A DNA stretch of 5,042 bases from Alphaproteobacteria bacterium (lineage in GTDB: Bacteria > Pseudomonadota > Alphaproteobacteria > Rhodobacterales > Rhodobacteraceae). The stretch's first letter is position 1; every line of letters starts with the position of its first letter. The stretch lies in the NCBI GenBank assembly GCA_030424705.1, contig JAUHWJ010000209.1, positions 1-5,042 of the forward strand, read 5' to 3'. The translations under genes and the position numbers were made by a program. A model generated the notes under the pieces. That model ran no database searches. It saw only the letters and a program-made list of their open reading frames with translations, and had not been told where the DNA came from. Below are positions 1-5,042 of this stretch, piece after piece.

Positions 1-849
1 GAAGCGCTCGGCGTCCATGTCCGCCTCGCGCCCGCGGCGGAGCTGCCGAACACGCTGCGCCGATACGACGAAGCGCGGCGAGAGGTGCTGCTCTCCGAAG
101 CGCTGGACCAGCCGAACAGGATCTTCCAGCTTTTCCATGTCGCTGCGCTGATCGAGCACGGAGCGCTTCTCGACGATCTCGTCGGGCAATCGGGCATAGA
201 GGACGCGCGGGGCCGCGCGCGATGCCGGGTGGAACTCGCCAACTACTTCGCCGCCGCGGCGCTCATGCCCTATGACCGTTTCCTCGCGGAGGCGCGCGCC
301 TCGAAATACGATTTCGACCATCTGGCGACGCGCTTCGGCGTCAGCTTCGAGCAGGCGAGCCACCGCGCGGCGACGCTTCAGCGCCCCGGCGCGCTCGGCG
401 TGCCCTTCTTCTTCCTGCGGATCGACCGGGCGGGCAACGTGACCAAGCGGTTCAACTCGACCGATTTTCACCTCGCGGAGTATGGCGGAGCCTGCCCGCG
501 GCTGGAGATACACGGCTGTTTCCGCACGCCGGGCCGGATCGTCTCGCAACTCGTGGAGATGCCGGATTCCAGCCAGTTCCTCGTCTTCGCGCGCACGGTG
601 GACCGGCCGAGCTTCACCCGCCGGTCTCAGGACGTGCGGCTGGCCGTGGCGATCGGCTGCGCCGTCGAACATGCCGAAGCGATCGGCTACGCGGAGGAGA
701 TGCGGCTCGACGGCGCGCACGCCGCGCAGATCGGCATCAACTGCCGGCTCTGCCCGCGCCTGACCTGCGACCAGCGGGCGCAGCCTGCGCTCCTGCCCTC
801 GGGTCCGGTGGACGAGAACCGCCGGGGCGCGACGCGCTACGACAGCTGA
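1..849 (+). CDS. ScfR-family (RamB/MccR/PccR-like) transcriptional regulator, 3' part
   Basis: The reading frame is open from the first base to TGA at 847-849, leaving 282 residues of a protein that is usually about 460-480 long. The N-terminal XRE-type helix-turn-helix is therefore outside the window. Visible residues 20-52 belong to an IrrE/ImmA-like (M78) domain, but the usual HExxH metalloprotease motif is degenerate (HVAAL at 46-50), as is common in this regulator family, so peptidase activity is unlikely. Then come ELANYFAAAALMPY, a family signature, and the C-terminal DUF2083 domain ending in GINCRLCPRLTCDQRA (245-260), with cysteines spaced C-x2-C-x4-C. Known family members (RamB, MccR, PccR) control acetate, propionyl-CoA or methylcitrate genes in response to short-chain acyl-CoAs. 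The target here cannot be seen; it probably lies left of the window. The gene is convergent with the glucosylglycerol operon, so a functional link to it is not implied. GTG at 85 is internal, not the start. Confidence 0.85.
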   Translation, partial: EALGVHVRLAPAAELPNTLRRYDEARREVLLSEALDQPNRIFQLFHVAALIEHGALLDDLVGQSGIEDARGRARCRVELANYFAAAALMPYDRFLAEARASKYDFDHLATRFGVSFEQASHRAATLQRPGALGVPFFFLRIDRAGNVTKRFNSTDFHLAEYGGACPRLEIHGCFRTPGRIVSQLVEMPDSSQFLVFARTVDRPSFTRRSQDVRLAVAIGCAVEHAEAIGYAEEMRLDGAHAAQIGINCRLCPRLTCDQRAQPALLPSGPVDENRRGATRYDS

Positions 850-864
850 GCGCCCCCGCGCTCA
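847..864. terminator. Convergent-gap hairpin, possible bidirectional terminator
   Basis: A perfect 7-bp stem (TGAGCGC / GCGCTCA) with a CCCC loop starts at the regulator's TGA stop codon. It lies in the 53-bp gap between two convergent genes, so it would form in transcripts from both sides. A second, smaller dyad follows at 869-879 (GCGC-GAA-GCGC), and a perfect 12-bp palindrome GCGCGATCGCGC lies at 876-887. No T-tract follows on either strand, so it is not a textbook intrinsic terminator. It could instead protect 3' ends or act with Rho. Confidence 0.45.
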
Positions 865-902
865 AGCAGCGCGAAGCGCGATCGCGCAAGAGAAGAGCGA
901 AG

Positions 903-2399
903 CTAGGCGGCTTCGTTGCGCCGCTTGGCGCTTGCGTCGAAGAGCCGCTGCTGCTCCGCCGCCCAGGCGCGGATGTCGTAGCGGGCGACGCGGGCGCGGA
1001 GGGCGCGCATCCTGTCCCGCCGCTCCGGCTCCTCCATCGAGAGGGCCTGGTCGATGGCGTTGTCCATCGCCCGGTGCGAGAACGGATTGGCGAGCACAGC
1101 CGGGCTCAGCTCCACCGCCGCGCCCGCGAATTCCGAGAGGACGAGCACGCCGTCCCCGTCCGCCCGCGCCGAGACGAACTCCATCGCGACGAGATTCAGC
1201 CCGTCGGCCAGCGGCGTGATCCAGGCAACGTCGGCGGCGCGGTAATAGGCGACGAGCTCCGCGAAGGGGATTGCGGTGGAAATGAGCGCCACCGGCTGCC
1301 ACTCGAAACTGCCATAGAGCCCGTTGATCCGGCCCGATATCTGCTCGATCTCGCCCTGCACCTCCTCATAGGCGGTCATGTTCCGGTTGGCCTGAACGGA
1401 AACGTGCAGGAGCCTGACCTTGCCGTGGAGATCGGGCCGGCGCTGCAACAGTCGCTCATAGGCCTGGAGCTGCTCGATATTGCCCTTGGTGTAGTCGGTG
1501 CGGGAGACGGAGACGATCAGCTTCGCCTCGCCCAGCTCCTTCCGGATCGCGACGACGCGCGCATCCGTTTCCTCCGCCTTCGCCAACCCGGAAATGTACT
1601 CCTCGTCGACCCCGACCGGGAAAGCGGAAATAGCCACGTCGCGACCATCGTAGCGCAGAGAGATGGGCGTGCGCCGCTCGGAAAGCGCGGCGCCCTCCGG
1701 CGTGAAATCCTCGCGCACCCTTTCCCACTCGATCCGTTCGATGTCGAACAGGCTGGAGGCGACGGAGACGAAATTCGCCGCATAGCGCGGAATGTGGAAG
1801 CCCACGACATCGCAGGCGAGGAGGCTCTCCACGATCTCCTTCCGCCACGGGAGGACATTGAACATGTCGGAAGCCGGAAAGGGCGTGTGATGGAAGAAGG
1901 CGATCCGCACGTCAGGCCGCAGCCTGCGCACATAGCCCGGCACGAGCCAGAGATTGTAGTCATGGACCCAGACGACCGCGCCCTCCGCCGCCTCCCGCGC
2001 CGCGGCCTCGGCGAAGGCCCAGTTCACTTCGCGGAAGGTGGGCCAGTCCACCGGATCATAGTTGTAGCGGTCCTTGAAGGAATGGAGGATCGGCCAGAAC
2101 GCCTCCTTCGAGGTGATGTGGTAGAAGGAGGAAACCTGCTCCGCCGTCAGCGGCAGGCGGGAGACGTTGTAGCTTCCGAAATCGTCCTTGATCTCCACCA
2201 CCCGCTCGAAATCCGGGTTCGCCGGGTCCTCCGCCAGCTTCCAGGCCACCCACGATCCCTTGCCGACCCTGCCGAAAAAGCTCTTCAGCGTCGGCACGAT
2301 GCCGTTCGGGCTCTTGTTGGGCCTGAGGACTATCTCCCCGTTTTCCTCGACCTCCTCATAGGGTTGCCGGTGATAGACGATGACGAGATCAGAGCGCAT
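903..2399 (-). CDS. ggpS: Glucosylglycerol-phosphate synthase (GT20, GgpS type)
   Basis: 498 residues. Predicted to transfer glucose from a sugar nucleotide (ADP-glucose in characterised cyanobacterial GgpS) to sn-glycerol-3-phosphate, giving glucosylglycerol-phosphate in the cytoplasm. It has the two-Rossmann GT-B fold of OtsA-like enzymes, but the sequence follows GgpS: LVIVYHRQPYEEV at 5-17, KSPNGIVPTLKSFF at 29-42 in place of the OtsA GG loop, YHITSKEAFWPILHSF at 93-108, VHDYNLWL at 145-152, AFFHHTPFP at 167-175, SRTDYTKG at 299-306 (R300 and K305 matching the OtsA nucleotide/phosphate-binding Arg and Lys), and PLADGLNLVAMEFV at 396-409. The length matches Synechocystis GgpS (about 499) better than E. 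coli OtsA (474). E407 fits the UDP/ADP-ribose-binding Glu; the preceding residue is Met rather than the usual Lys. ATG 2399 is chosen because AGGAGG lies 5 nt upstream and the family N-terminus begins there; the frame stays open to 2633 inside the upstream gene, but that stretch is low-complexity shadow. Last gene of the operon, overlapping the phosphatase gene by 11 nt. Trehalose-6-phosphate synthase is the less likely alternative. Confidence 0.9.
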   Translation of the reverse strand: MRSDLVIVYHRQPYEEVEENGEIVLRPNKSPNGIVPTLKSFFGRVGKGSWVAWKLAEDPANPDFERVVEIKDDFGSYNVSRLPLTAEQVSSFYHITSKEAFWPILHSFKDRYNYDPVDWPTFREVNWAFAEAAAREAAEGAVVWVHDYNLWLVPGYVRRLRPDVRIAFFHHTPFPASDMFNVLPWRKEIVESLLACDVVGFHIPRYAANFVSVASSLFDIERIEWERVREDFTPEGAALSERRTPISLRYDGRDVAISAFPVGVDEEYISGLAKAEETDARVVAIRKELGEAKLIVSVSRTDYTKGNIEQLQAYERLLQRRPDLHGKVRLLHVSVQANRNMTAYEEVQGEIEQISGRINGLYGSFEWQPVALISTAIPFAELVAYYRAADVAWITPLADGLNLVAMEFVSARADGDGVLVLSEFAGAAVELSPAVLANPFSHRAMDNAIDQALSMEEPERRDRMRALRARVARYDIRAWAAEQQRLFDASAKRRNEAA

Positions 2400-3174
2400 G
2401 GGCGCCTCCTTCCTGCAGGGAGTGAAGGCCGTAGCGGCGGATCGCCTCGAGGATGCCGGCGGCGCCCCTGCCCTCGGCCTTGTGAACATTATCGAGCCCG
2501 CGGACGCGCGCGAGGAGCCCGGGCTCCGATCCGCCGACAGCGACGGCCGGAAGCCCGGATTCGAGCATGGAAAGATCGTTGAGCGTGTCCCCCGCCGCGA
2601 GCACCCGGCGCTCGTCGAGCCCGAGATGGACAACGAGGCGACGGAGCGTCGGCCCCTTGGAGACGCCCTTCGGCAGCACGTCGAAGAACCGGTCGTCCGA
2701 GATCAGATGATCGTAGCCGAGCGCCGCGACGACCGCCTCGGCGCGCGGGTCGAAGGCCGCGGGGTCCATGTCGTAGCTGACGCGGTGGCGGAACGGGGTC
2801 GGCTGCAAGGTCAGGCCGGCATGGCCTTCGAGCGCGGCGCGGACGCGCGGCCCGCCATCGGCCCAGCGCTTCGCGATTTCCTCCTCAAGCTCCGGTACGG
2901 GCCGGACAGGCTCCGCCGAGCCGGGATGCACGGAGGCGACCGTCGTGCCGACATCCCCGATCACGAATTCAGGCCAGGGCGCGCGGCCCGAGCCGCAGAG
3001 CCCGGCGATGAAGGCCGGGTCCCGCCCCGTGACGAAGATGAGGCCCACTGTCGCCCGGTTCGCCTCGATCCAGTCGTAGAGCCGCCGCCGATCCTCCTCG
3101 GAGCCGCCGAGGAATGTGCCGTCGAGATCGGTGGCGAGGACGAAGCGGCGGGCGGAGAGGGCGGGCGCGCTCAT
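2389..3174 (-). CDS. HAD-IIB phosphatase, probable glucosylglycerol-phosphate phosphatase
   Basis: 261 residues. All HAD motifs are visible: DLDGT at 16-20 (nucleophile D16, acid/base D18), TGR at 49-51 (motif II Thr), K173 in VSKG (motif III Lys), and GDTLND at 195-200 (Mg-binding acids). The roughly 100-residue stretch between motifs II and III is a C2 cap, as in sucrose-phosphate, trehalose-phosphate and mannosyl-3-phosphoglycerate phosphatases, so the substrate is probably a sugar phosphate. Placement between gpsA and ggpS suggests it dephosphorylates glucosylglycerol-phosphate, the last step to the free osmolyte; this role is inference. The gene starts in an ATGA overlap with the gpsA stop and has AGGAGG 7 nt upstream. 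Its end overlaps ggpS by 11 nt. In Pseudomonas-type GgpPS the same two activities are one protein with the phosphatase at the N-terminus, so this pair looks like the split form. Synechocystis uses a different phosphatase family (StpA) for this step. OtsB-like activity is an alternative. Confidence 0.85.
   Translation of the reverse strand: MSAPALSARRFVLATDLDGTFLGGSEEDRRRLYDWIEANRATVGLIFVTGRDPAFIAGLCGSGRAPWPEFVIGDVGTTVASVHPGSAEPVRPVPELEEEIAKRWADGGPRVRAALEGHAGLTLQPTPFRHRVSYDMDPAAFDPRAEAVVAALGYDHLISDDRFFDVLPKGVSKGPTLRRLVVHLGLDERRVLAAGDTLNDLSMLESGLPAVAVGGSEPGLLARVRGLDNVHKAEGRGAAGILEAIRRYGLHSLQEGGAHAL
2405..2410 (-). promoter_or_regulatory. Shine-Dalgarno site of ggpS
   Basis: AGGAGG on the minus strand, 5 nt before ATG 2399. 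It lies within the last codons of the phosphatase gene and decides the ggpS start against upstream in-frame starts as far as 2633. Confidence 0.8.
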
Positions 3175-4280
3175 CGCGCCGCCTCCTCGGCCCGCCGCTC
3201 GATATAGAGGTCGAGCGCCTTCGGCTCCGCCTCGATGGGCCGGGCCCAGAGCGCGCGGAACGTCTCCCCGATCCCGGCGCCGTCATGGAGGATCGCCCGC
3301 ACCGCCTCCGCGATTGGCATCTCCACCCCCTTCTTCCGTGCCAGGTCGGTGACGGAGATCGCGTTTAGCTCCCCTTCGACGACCACAGGACGGCCGCCGA
3401 AGCATTCGTCCCGCCTCTTCCCCGAACCGAGCTGAACGCCGAAAGACATGTTGCGCGAGGAGGTGGAGGAGCATGTCAGCGTCAGGTCGCCGGCGCCCGA
3501 AAGCCCGGTCACCGTCTCCCGCCGACCGCCGAGCGCCTCCGCGAGGCGCTTCATCTCGTCCATCCCGCGGGAGATCAGCGCGGCGCGCGTGTTCTCCGCG
3601 AAGCCTGCGCCCGTCATCATCCCGCAGGCGATGGCGATGACGTTCTTCACCGCACCGCCGACCTCGACGCCCACGACGTCATCCGAAACGTAGGGCCGGA
3701 ACGCCTCCGACCCGAGCGAGACGGCGAGCCGCGCGGCCACCGCCCGCTCCGGCGCGCCTTCCGGAAAGTCCGAAGCGACGGTGACGGCGGTGGGATGCCC
3801 CGCCGCCGCCTCATGCGCGAAGGTCGGGCCGGAGAGGACGCCGAGCGCGCGGCCCGGCAGTTCCTCCGCCACGATTTCCGTCATCAGGAGGCCGGTGCCC
3901 GGTTCGATCCCCTTGGCGCAGAGGATCACCGGCGCCTCCGGGGAAAGAAGCGGGCCCATGCGGCGCGCCATGTCCCGCACCGCGTCGGATGGCGTGACGA
4001 GCAGCACGGCGTCCGCACCGGCGAGGGCGAAGGCGAGGTCGCCTGTCGGCGTGACCGCCTCGGGCAGCGCGGCGTCGGGAAGGTAGCGCGCATTCCGGCG
4101 CGCCCCGGCCATCGCCTCGGCCGCTTCGGGCGAACGCGCCCAGAGCGGGGCCTGACGCCCGGCGCGCGCCGCGAGGATCGCGAGCGCCGTGCCCCAGGCG
4201 CCGCCGCCGATCACCGCGATTCGACCATAAGGTTCTACCTCAAGTAGCGGCCCTTTCGTCACATCTCGCCCGCCCTTCAT
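3171..4280 (-). CDS. gpsA: NAD(P)-dependent glycerol-3-phosphate dehydrogenase
   Basis: 369 residues. Catalyses the reversible reduction of dihydroxyacetone phosphate to sn-glycerol-3-phosphate in the cytoplasm. The N-terminal Rossmann domain begins with IAVIGGGAWGTALA at 21-34, followed by VTPSDAVR at 95-102, CAKGIE at 121-126 and SGPTFAHE at 150-157. The helical catalytic domain holds VKNVIAIACG at 211-220 (catalytic Lys 212), GAGDLTLTC at 262-270 (D265, T269) and SRN at 275-277 (substrate phosphate-binding Arg). ATG 4280 is preferred because AGGGAGG lies 7 nt upstream; it gives an N-terminus about 15-20 residues longer than typical GpsA, and GTG 4264 is a possible shorter start. The usual length is about 335, and both ends are slightly extended. 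First gene of the operon, overlapping the phosphatase gene by 4 nt. Its place beside ggpS suggests it supplies the acceptor for glucosylglycerol rather than serving general phospholipid synthesis; whether the genome has a second gpsA cannot be seen here. Confidence 0.92.
   Translation of the reverse strand: MKGGRDVTKGPLLEVEPYGRIAVIGGGAWGTALAILAARAGRQAPLWARSPEAAEAMAGARRNARYLPDAALPEAVTPTGDLAFALAGADAVLLVTPSDAVRDMARRMGPLLSPEAPVILCAKGIEPGTGLLMTEIVAEELPGRALGVLSGPTFAHEAAAGHPTAVTVASDFPEGAPERAVAARLAVSLGSEAFRPYVSDDVVGVEVGGAVKNVIAIACGMMTGAGFAENTRAALISRGMDEMKRLAEALGGRRETVTGLSGAGDLTLTCSSTSSRNMSFGVQLGSGKRRDECFGGRPVVVEGELNAISVTDLARKKGVEMPIAEAVRAILHDGAGIGETFRALWARPIEAEPKALDLYIERRAEEAAR
3182..3187 (-). promoter_or_regulatory. 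Shine-Dalgarno site of the HAD phosphatase gene
   Basis: AGGAGG on the minus strand, 7 nt before ATG 3174, inside the 3' end of the gpsA-type gene. It supports the ATGA start/stop overlap as the true start. Confidence 0.75.
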
Positions 4281-4287
4281 TCCACTC

Positions 4288-4294
4288 CCTCCCT
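4288..4294 (-). promoter_or_regulatory. Shine-Dalgarno site of gpsA
   Basis: AGGGAGG on the minus strand, 7 nt before ATG 4280. Upstream in-frame ATGs (the frame is open to 4397) have no comparable site and would run through the AT-rich promoter region. Confidence 0.7.
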
Positions 4295-4303
4295 GACGTT
4301 CCG

Positions 4304-4354
4304 GTTCATTGTGCATTGCGTCATTAGTGATGACACTATGGGTTGCGAATGAAC
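4304..4354. repeat. Spaced inverted repeat GTTCATT...AATGAAC
   Basis: GTTCATT at 4304-4310 and its exact reverse complement AATGAAC at 4348-4354 flank the centre of the divergent promoter region, with 37 bp between them. The right arm overlaps the palindrome at 4350-4359. The arms could be two half-sites for a regulator that bends or loops the region. With 7-bp arms in AT-rich DNA, chance cannot be excluded. Confidence 0.35.
4320..4334. promoter_or_regulatory. Dyad GTCAT-N5-ATGAC, possible operator
   Basis: Perfect 5-bp inverted repeat with a 5-bp spacer (TAGTG), centred at 4327. It lies just downstream of the proposed operon -10, where a bound repressor would block gpsA transcription. The spacing resembles sites of dimeric helix-turn-helix regulators, but no family is identified. 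Confidence 0.35.
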
Positions 4355-4361
4355 GTTCCAA
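4333..4361 (-). promoter_or_regulatory. Possible promoter of the gpsA-HAD-ggpS operon
   Basis: On the minus strand a -35-like TTGGAA (4361-4356) is followed after 17 bp by TAGTGT (4338-4333); CATAGT, two bases earlier, is an alternative -10 with 15-bp spacing. The matches to the sigma-70 consensus are moderate (4/6, and 3/6 or 4/6), which would suit a promoter needing activation. It would give a leader of about 45 nt before ATG 4280. Confidence 0.35.
4350..4359. promoter_or_regulatory. LacI-type palindrome, possible shared operator
   Basis: GAACGTTC at 4351-4358 is a perfect 8-bp palindrome with a central CG, in the context ATGAACGTTCCA. AACGTT-centred palindromes are typical of LacI/GalR-family operators, which often control sugar and osmolyte genes. 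It overlaps the proposed -35 of the minus-strand operon and lies where the -35 of the glgB promoter would be, so one regulator could act on both directions. Family assignment is inference. Confidence 0.4.
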
Positions 4362-4368
4362 TAATCTA

Positions 4369-4374
4369 TATAAT
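4369..4374 (+). promoter_or_regulatory. Perfect -10 element (TATAAT) of the glgB promoter
   Basis: TATAAT, identical to the sigma-70 -10 consensus, within the AT-rich stretch 4358-4375, which is conspicuous in this GC-rich sequence. No good -35 lies at 17 bp; TTGCGA at 4343-4348 is 20 bp away, or 16 bp from an overlapping TCTATA at 4365. Transcription would start near 4381, about 65 nt before the proposed glgB ATG. Confidence 0.5.
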
Positions 4375-4403
4375 GTGGCATGAGCGAAGTCCAACATCGT
4401 GCG

Positions 4404-4441
4404 GCGCAGCGAGACTGCGCGGCGTCAACCCTCACAACGCC
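4404..4441 (+). other. Two tandem hairpins in the glgB leader
   Basis: Hairpin 1: GCGCAG (4404-4409), loop CGAGA, CTGCGC (4415-4420). Hairpin 2 follows directly: GGCGT (4421-4425), 11-nt loop, ACGCC (4437-4441). The second ends 6 nt before ATG 4448, where a Shine-Dalgarno site would normally be, and none is seen. The leader may limit translation of glgB, but GC-rich sequence forms short hairpins easily. Confidence 0.35.
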
Positions 4442-4447
4442 GCAGCC

Positions 4448-5042
4448 ATGATTTCGTTCCGGAGATCGGACCTTACGGAGATGGAGGAGGCGCGCCTCGT
4501 CGCGGAAGGCCGTCACGAGGCGCCCCACGAGTTCCTCGGTCTGCACGAAGACGGGGAAGGCTGGGCCCTCCGCGCCTTCGCGCCCGGCGCGACCGCGGCG
4601 CGGCTCGAAGGCGGGCCGGCGCTTCGCCCGCTGGAACAAACCGGCGTCTTCGCCGCTCGCCTGCAAGAACGCCCTGCGGCGCGAACGATCATGGCGGAAG
4701 GGCCGGGCAGCGCCTGGTCGTTCCCCTGCCCCTATCGTTTCGGCCCGCTCCTCGGCGCCCTCGACGAGCATCTGATCGGCGAAGGGACCCATCTGCGCCT
4801 CTGGGAGGCGCTGGGCGCCCATCTCCGCACCCACGAGGGCGTGGCGGGCGTCGCCTTCGCCGTGTGGGCGCCGCGCGCGCGGCGCGTCTCCGTCGTCGGC
4901 GACTTCAACGCATGGGACGGGCGGCGCAACGTCATGCGCCGGCGCGGCGCCGGGCTCTGGGAGGCGTTCGTTCCAGGCCTCGAAGCAGGCGCCCGCTACA
5001 AGTTCGAGCTTCTCGGGCCGGACGGCGCGCTCCTCCCTCCGA
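4448..5042 (+). CDS. glgB: 1,4-alpha-glucan branching enzyme GlgB, N-terminal part
   Basis: 198 codons are visible and the frame runs off the right edge; a full GlgB is about 720-750 residues. The enzyme cuts alpha-1,4 glucan chains and rejoins them as alpha-1,6 branches in glycogen. Visible parts are the N1 carbohydrate-binding module, with the GRHEAPHEFLGLH signature at 21-33 and RAFAPGA at 42-48, the linker YRFGPLLGALDEHLIGEGTH at 96-115 typical of GlgB, and the start of the CBM48 domain (GVAFAVWAPRARRVSVVGDF at 134-153, then NAWDGRR). The catalytic GH13 barrel lies outside the window. ATG 4448 fits the usual N-terminus but has no clear Shine-Dalgarno site. ATG 4481 would still keep the GRHE motif, and ATG 4373 overlaps the -10 element and is unlikely. 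Divergent from the glucosylglycerol operon, sharing a 167-bp promoter region. Confidence 0.93.
   Translation, partial: MISFRRSDLTEMEEARLVAEGRHEAPHEFLGLHEDGEGWALRAFAPGATAARLEGGPALRPLEQTGVFAARLQERPAARTIMAEGPGSAWSFPCPYRFGPLLGALDEHLIGEGTHLRLWEALGAHLRTHEGVAGVAFAVWAPRARRVSVVGDFNAWDGRRNVMRRRGAGLWEAFVPGLEAGARYKFELLGPDGALLPP

Noticed and set aside
43..52. Active metalloprotease site in the ScfR-type regulator
   Set aside because: The HExxH motif is replaced by HVAAL (actual codons near 136-150), so the IrrE-like domain is probably only a sensory or structural part. No zinc-protease signature is visible.
1074..2582. 502-codon open frame on the + strand, antisense to ggpS
   Set aside because: Its product is rich in Arg, Asp and Glu with no recognisable domain, and the opposite strand encodes a clear GgpS with all family motifs. 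It is a GC-driven shadow.
903..3174. otsA/otsB trehalose synthesis pair
   Set aside because: The synthase follows GgpS rather than OtsA in its N-terminal loop and several blocks, and the gpsA partner points to glycerol-3-phosphate as acceptor. Trehalose remains a minor possibility.
2380..3207. 275-codon + strand open frame opposite the HAD phosphatase gene
   Set aside because: Low-complexity charged product without motifs; the minus strand carries all HAD motifs in order.
4333..4359. EcfG-type general stress promoter (GGAAC-N16/17-CGTT) before gpsA
   Set aside because: GGAAC is present on the minus strand at 4359-4355, but the sequence 16-17 nt downstream is TAGTG/AGTGT, not CGTT.
4373..4447. 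ATG 4373 as a longer glgB start
   Set aside because: In frame, but it overlaps the TATAAT element, has no ribosome site, and the extra 25 residues do not resemble a GlgB N-terminus.
4277..4834. 185-codon minus-strand frame across the promoter region and glgB
   Set aside because: It lies opposite the clear GlgB N-terminus, crosses the divergent promoter region, and shows no recognisable domain.

Overview
The window is about 70% GC and densely coded. It looks like an alphaproteobacterial chromosome segment, probably Rhodobacterales or a relative; this is inferred from base composition, from the ScfR-type regulator at the left edge, and from an osmolyte operon typical of salt-exposed bacteria. 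No mobile element, CRISPR array, tRNA or rRNA was seen.

Layout. (1) Positions 1-849, + strand: C-terminal part of an ScfR-family (short-chain fatty acyl-CoA responsive, RamB/MccR/PccR-like) transcriptional regulator, cut by the left edge. (2) A 53-bp convergent gap with a 7-bp-stem hairpin over the regulator's stop codon. (3) Positions 903-4280, - strand: a compact three-gene operon transcribed right to left, consisting of an NAD(P)-dependent glycerol-3-phosphate dehydrogenase (gpsA-type), a HAD-IIB sugar-phosphate phosphatase, and a GT20 enzyme of the glucosylglycerol-phosphate synthase (GgpS) type. The genes overlap by 4 and 11 nt, and each has a good Shine-Dalgarno site. (4) Positions 4281-4447: an unusually AT-rich divergent promoter region with several dyad elements, a perfect TATAAT, and a two-hairpin leader. 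(5) Positions 4448-5042, + strand: the N-terminal part of a 1,4-alpha-glucan branching enzyme (GlgB), cut by the right edge.

How the genes work together (inference from families). The three-gene operon encodes a complete route from dihydroxyacetone phosphate to the compatible solute glucosylglycerol. GpsA makes glycerol-3-phosphate, GgpS joins it to glucose from a sugar nucleotide, and the HAD enzyme removes the phosphate. In Pseudomonas-type bacteria the phosphatase and synthase are one fused protein (GgpPS, phosphatase first). Here they are separate, overlapping genes in the same order. The divergent glgB belongs to glycogen metabolism. Known cyanobacterial GgpS enzymes use ADP-glucose, which is also the glycogen precursor, so the shared promoter region may balance osmolyte against glycogen synthesis.

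The main point of interest is this operon. A GT20 protein next to a HAD phosphatase is easily labelled otsA/otsB (trehalose), but the synthase sequence and the gpsA neighbour argue for glucosylglycerol instead.
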